Shown here in pieces: positions 14,715 through 16,855 of a DNA stretch of 16,855 nt. Location: contig UWSL01000021.1 in the NCBI GenBank assembly GCA_900552975.1, positions 1-16,855 on the forward strand. Direction: 5' to 3'. The stretch is from an uncultured Mycoplasmatota bacterium (lineage in GTDB: Bacteria > Bacillota_I > Bacilli_A > RF39 > UBA660). The first letter of the stretch is position 1. The number at the start of each line of letters is the position of its first letter. Both the position numbers and the translations under genes were made by a program. The notes below the pieces were generated by a model, which saw only the letters and a program-made list of their open reading frames with translations, had not been told where the DNA came from and ran no database searches.

Positions 14715-16028
14715 ATGAAAAAAATATACTTTAATAATTTAAGTGAATATTTTGAACAACAGATAACTATTGAGGGATTTGTTGATAATATTCGTGATTT
14801 ACAATACGTTCAATTTTTAATTGTTAGAGATACAACTGGGAAAGTTCAAGTAACAATTGAAAAGAACGAAAAAAATAGTGAATTAAATGAAATAGTTTCT
14901 AATTTAACAATTGAAAGTACAGTAAAAATTATAGGAACTTTGTTTCAAAATGAAAAAGTAAAACTTAATAAAATGGAAATAATACCAAGCGATATAGTTG
15001 TAACTAGTAAATGTTTAGAGGAATTACCTTTAAACTATAAAGATAGCAAGTCCGCACTATTAGATACTAGATTAAATTATAGATTTTTGGATTTAAGAAG
15101 TGAAAAAAATGCTCTTATGTTTAAAGTTCAAACATGTATGATTAATGCAATGAGAGAGTTTGTTGTAAAAAATAATTTTATAGAAATCCACACGCCTAAA
15201 ATTATTAGTGCAGCAAGCGAATCAGGAGCAGAAGTTTTTGAAGTAAAATATTTTGATAGAAAAGCATATTTGGCACAAAGTCCTCAATTTTATAAACAAA
15301 TGGCTATGTGTAGTGGTTTTGAGAAAGTATTTGAAATTGCTCCGGCATTTAGAGCAGAAAAATCTAATTCATATAGACATGCAACTGATTTTACATCATT
15401 CGATATTGAAATGAGTTATGTTGATTCTTTAGAAGAACTCTTGGATTTTGAAGAAGATTTATTTATTGCGGGATTATCGGCAGTAAAAGAAAAATATGGA
15501 ACTCAGATAAAAGAATTATTTAACGTAAATATTATAGTTCCTACTAAACCATTTCCAAGAATTAGGCTAGAGGATTTATATACTGAATTAGAAAAAAAAT
15601 ATGGCTTTAAAATGAACTATGAAGATGTTGGAGATATGAATGCTGAATCAGAAAAATTAGCTTCTAAATATGTTATGGAAAAATATGGACATGAGTTTGT
15701 ATTTATAACTGATTTTAGTGCTAAGAAAAGAGCTTTTTACCATAAAAGAACAAATGGTATCCCACAAGGGGCAGACCTTATTTGGAAAGGTTGCGAAACA
15801 ACTACTTTAGCTTTAAGAGAACATAATTATGAAGTTTTATGTAAACAAGCTGAAGAAAAAGGATTAGGAGAAGATGTTAAGTTTTATCTAGAATTTTTTA
15901 AATATGGTTGCCCACCACATGGAGGATTTGCTCTTGGGGTAGATAGAATAACTATGTTATTATTAGAGACCGGTTCCTTAAAAGAAACAATGTTTATATT
16001 TCGAGGGCCTGGTAGAATAGAACCATAA
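14715..16028 (+). CDS. aspS: Aspartate--tRNA ligase, archaeal/AspS2 type
   Basis: This class II synthetase (437 aa) is the short form typical of archaeal AspRS and of the second AspRS in some Clostridia and Deinococcus, not the ~590-aa bacterial form, because it lacks the bacterial insertion (GAD) domain. An N-terminal OB anticodon-binding domain (about 17-95, ITIEGFVDNIRDL) is followed by motif 1 (FIEIHTPKII), the Asp-binding SESGAEVFEVKYFDRKAYLAQSPQFYKQ segment (168-195), motif 2 (FRAEKSNSYRHATDFTSFDIEM, 212-233) and motif 3 (GGFALGVDRITMLLL, 403-417). AGGAG lies 9 nt before the ATG. Archaeal-type enzymes are often non-discriminating (making Asp-tRNA-Asn for GatCAB); whether this one is cannot be read here. 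It is a single-gene unit under an Asp T-box. Confidence 0.93.
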   Translation: MKKIYFNNLSEYFEQQITIEGFVDNIRDLQYVQFLIVRDTTGKVQVTIEKNEKNSELNEIVSNLTIESTVKIIGTLFQNEKVKLNKMEIIPSDIVVTSKCLEELPLNYKDSKSALLDTRLNYRFLDLRSEKNALMFKVQTCMINAMREFVVKNNFIEIHTPKIISAASESGAEVFEVKYFDRKAYLAQSPQFYKQMAMCSGFEKVFEIAPAFRAEKSNSYRHATDFTSFDIEMSYVDSLEELLDFEEDLFIAGLSAVKEKYGTQIKELFNVNIIVPTKPFPRIRLEDLYTELEKKYGFKMNYEDVGDMNAESEKLASKYVMEKYGHEFVFITDFSAKKRAFYHKRTNGIPQGADLIWKGCETTTLALREHNYEVLCKQAEEKGLGEDVKFYLEFFKYGCPPHGGFALGVDRITMLLLETGSLKETMFIFRGPGRIEP

Positions 16029-16059
16029 ACATAAAAAGACAAAATTTTCTTTTTATGTT
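16028..16059 (+). terminator. Long inverted repeat at the end of aspS
   Basis: A perfect 12-bp stem, AACATAAAAAGA (16028-16039) with TCTTTTTATGTT (16048-16059) and an 8-nt loop, starts at the last base of the aspS stop codon. It lacks a following U-tract, so it may protect the 3' end or slow the polymerase before the bidirectional hairpin at 16150. A second small repeat AGCTA/TAGCT follows. The rest of 16060-16148 shows no gene. Confidence 0.6.
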
Positions 16060-16148
16060 ACAGCTATATTAGCTAACACTTACTATGTTTTATCATATTC
16101 AAAGTAATAAGTATTTTTTAAAAAAAATATTATATATTAGAGAACAAT

Positions 16149-16182
16149 AAAAAGGGAAAGATAAATTAAATCTTTCCTTTTT
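16149..16182 (-). terminator. Terminator of the LOG-like gene (bidirectional)
   Basis: GGAAAGAT (16155-16162) pairs with ATCTTTCC (16170-16177), and the stem extends through G-U and A-T pairs to 16150/16182. The minus-strand stop codon (16168-16166) is in the loop. Flanking A- and T-runs let it also stop aspS transcripts from the other side. Confidence 0.82.
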
Positions 16183-16711
16183 CTTTTAAAATGTTTTTAA
16201 ATTCATCAATATTATTAGCAACTTTAAAATAATTATAAATAGTTTCATTATTAAAATTTCGATTAACTAAATCATTAACTAGTTCCAATGTCGAATCAAA
16301 AGAATGATCTTCGTTCCATACTACTAATACTTTATTTGCATCGTTACTTCTTATTTCTTCTAAGTGCCCGAAAAATTCTGATATGGTTCCAGTACCACCA
16401 GCTAACATAATAATAACATCCGCATCAGTTAAAATAGCTTTTTTTAAATCATAAGTAGTATCAAATATTTTATGGTCAGCACTCGGTAAATTATCAATAT
16501 CATCAGCATATTTGCTAGTGGTATAACCATGTATTGGTAAATTTGCATTTTTAAAAGTTTCATAACATAACCCCATAATTGAAATGGAACAAGAACCCCA
16601 ATTTAATTCCGCATTTGGGATTGTTACTAAGTAATCTAATAAATGCTTAGCAGAATCTTTATATTTAGTATCAATAGAATCATTAGATGATGAGCTAATT
16701 GTAAATCTCAT
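16166..16711 (-). CDS. LOG-family-like Rossmann nucleotide-binding protein
   Basis: This 181-aa protein resembles the LOG/'lysine decarboxylase-like' Rossmann superfamily, whose studied members cleave nucleoside 5'-monophosphates to base and ribose phosphate. Residues 36-47 (LNWGSCSISIMG) correspond to the 'yGGgsvGLMG' turn. ADVIIMLAGGTGTISEFF at 97-114 matches the PGGxGTxxE signature, with Ala in place of the usual Pro. A further Rossmann strand KVLVVWNED follows at 127-135. The short length and the degenerate first motif place it away from classic LOG enzymes, so the substrate is unknown. AGGAAGTGA lies before the ATG. It converges on aspS and sits downstream of another minus-strand gene, separated by a terminator and its own promoter. 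Confidence 0.78.
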   Translation of the reverse strand: MRFTISSSSNDSIDTKYKDSAKHLLDYLVTIPNAELNWGSCSISIMGLCYETFKNANLPIHGYTTSKYADDIDNLPSADHKIFDTTYDLKKAILTDADVIIMLAGGTGTISEFFGHLEEIRSNDANKVLVVWNEDHSFDSTLELVNDLVNRNFNNETIYNYFKVANNIDEFKNILKEKGKI

Positions 16712-16732
16712 TTAAATCACTTCCTACTTTTA

Positions 16733-16761
16733 ATTTTATCATGAAAAAAGAAACTATTAAA
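16733..16761 (-). promoter_or_regulatory. Promoter of the LOG-like gene
   Basis: On the minus strand, -35 TTTAAT (16756-16761), a 17-nt spacer and -10 TAAAAT (16733-16738) with an extended TG are visible. The -35 lies in the loop of the preceding gene's terminator. Confidence 0.5.
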
Positions 16762-16769
16762 GTTTCTTT
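16741..16769 (-). terminator. Terminator of the gene entering from the right edge
   Basis: On the minus strand, AAAGAAACT (16769-16761) pairs with AGTTTCTTT (16755-16747) with a 5-nt loop and a T-run (16749-16744). The loop holds the stop codon of the partial gene. Confidence 0.75.
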
Positions 16770-16855
16770 CCGTTATTTATCGTATTTTCATCTTTTAAAG
16801 AATAACTCTTGATACAATAATTAATTAATTCATTAGATAAAGATGTAAATAGTTC
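16757..16855 (-). CDS. C-terminal fragment of an unknown protein
   Basis: From the right edge, one minus-strand frame is open for 32 codons to TAA at 16759-16757, while the other two frames close within about 30 bases. It reads ELFTSLSNELINYCIKSY followed by SLKDENTINNGKKL. The stop sits inside a terminator hairpin, the same arrangement as in neighbouring genes, which supports a real gene end. I do not recognise the family, and the start lies outside the window. Confidence 0.5.
   Translation of the reverse strand, partial: ELFTSLSNELINYCIKSYSLKDENTINNGKKL

Overview
Apart from its first ~480 bases, the window reads as one stretch of a very AT-rich Firmicutes/Tenericutes-type genome. Support for this includes the rpsK-rpoA-rplQ ribosomal gene order, two tRNA-sensing T-box leaders, a tmRNA whose tag ends in ALAFA, compact U-tract terminators, strong Shine-Dalgarno sites, and use of TGG for Trp with no in-frame TGA. 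It fits an uncultured gut lineage near Mollicutes/RF39 or Erysipelotrichales-like Bacilli. That placement is inference from composition and gene content, not from a phylogeny.

Layout. 1-483: a GC-rich ComEB-type dCMP deaminase that does not match the rest of the window and abuts an S11 gene lacking its start; this looks like a chimeric join. 482-2183: rpsK (5'-truncated), rpoA, rplQ and a terminator. 2182-4846: a small uncharacterised protein divergent from an operon of a 623-aa coiled-coil protein and a DUF1292-like protein. 4861-5746: a multi-pass membrane protein with a lysozyme-like motif. 5773-9483: promoter, Phe-specific T-box, pheS-pheT, terminator. 9566-13813 (minus strand): a two-gene surface operon, with a lipoprotein first and then a membrane-anchored protein carrying 18 Cys-Pro-type repeats, behind two promoters and a foldable leader. 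13839-14241: ssrA (tmRNA). 14402-16059: promoter, Asp-specific T-box, archaeal-type aspS. 16149-16769 (minus): a LOG-like Rossmann protein. 16757-16855 (minus): the C-terminal end of another gene.

The conserved genes cover transcription, translation and ribosome rescue. Both synthetase transcription units should respond to uncharged cognate tRNA through their T-boxes. The genes of unknown function are the coiled-coil/DUF1292 pair, the membrane protein and the lipoprotein/repeat-protein operon. The last is the most distinctive: an exported two-protein module that combines a pilin-like ectodomain with a disulfide-rich repeat stalk.
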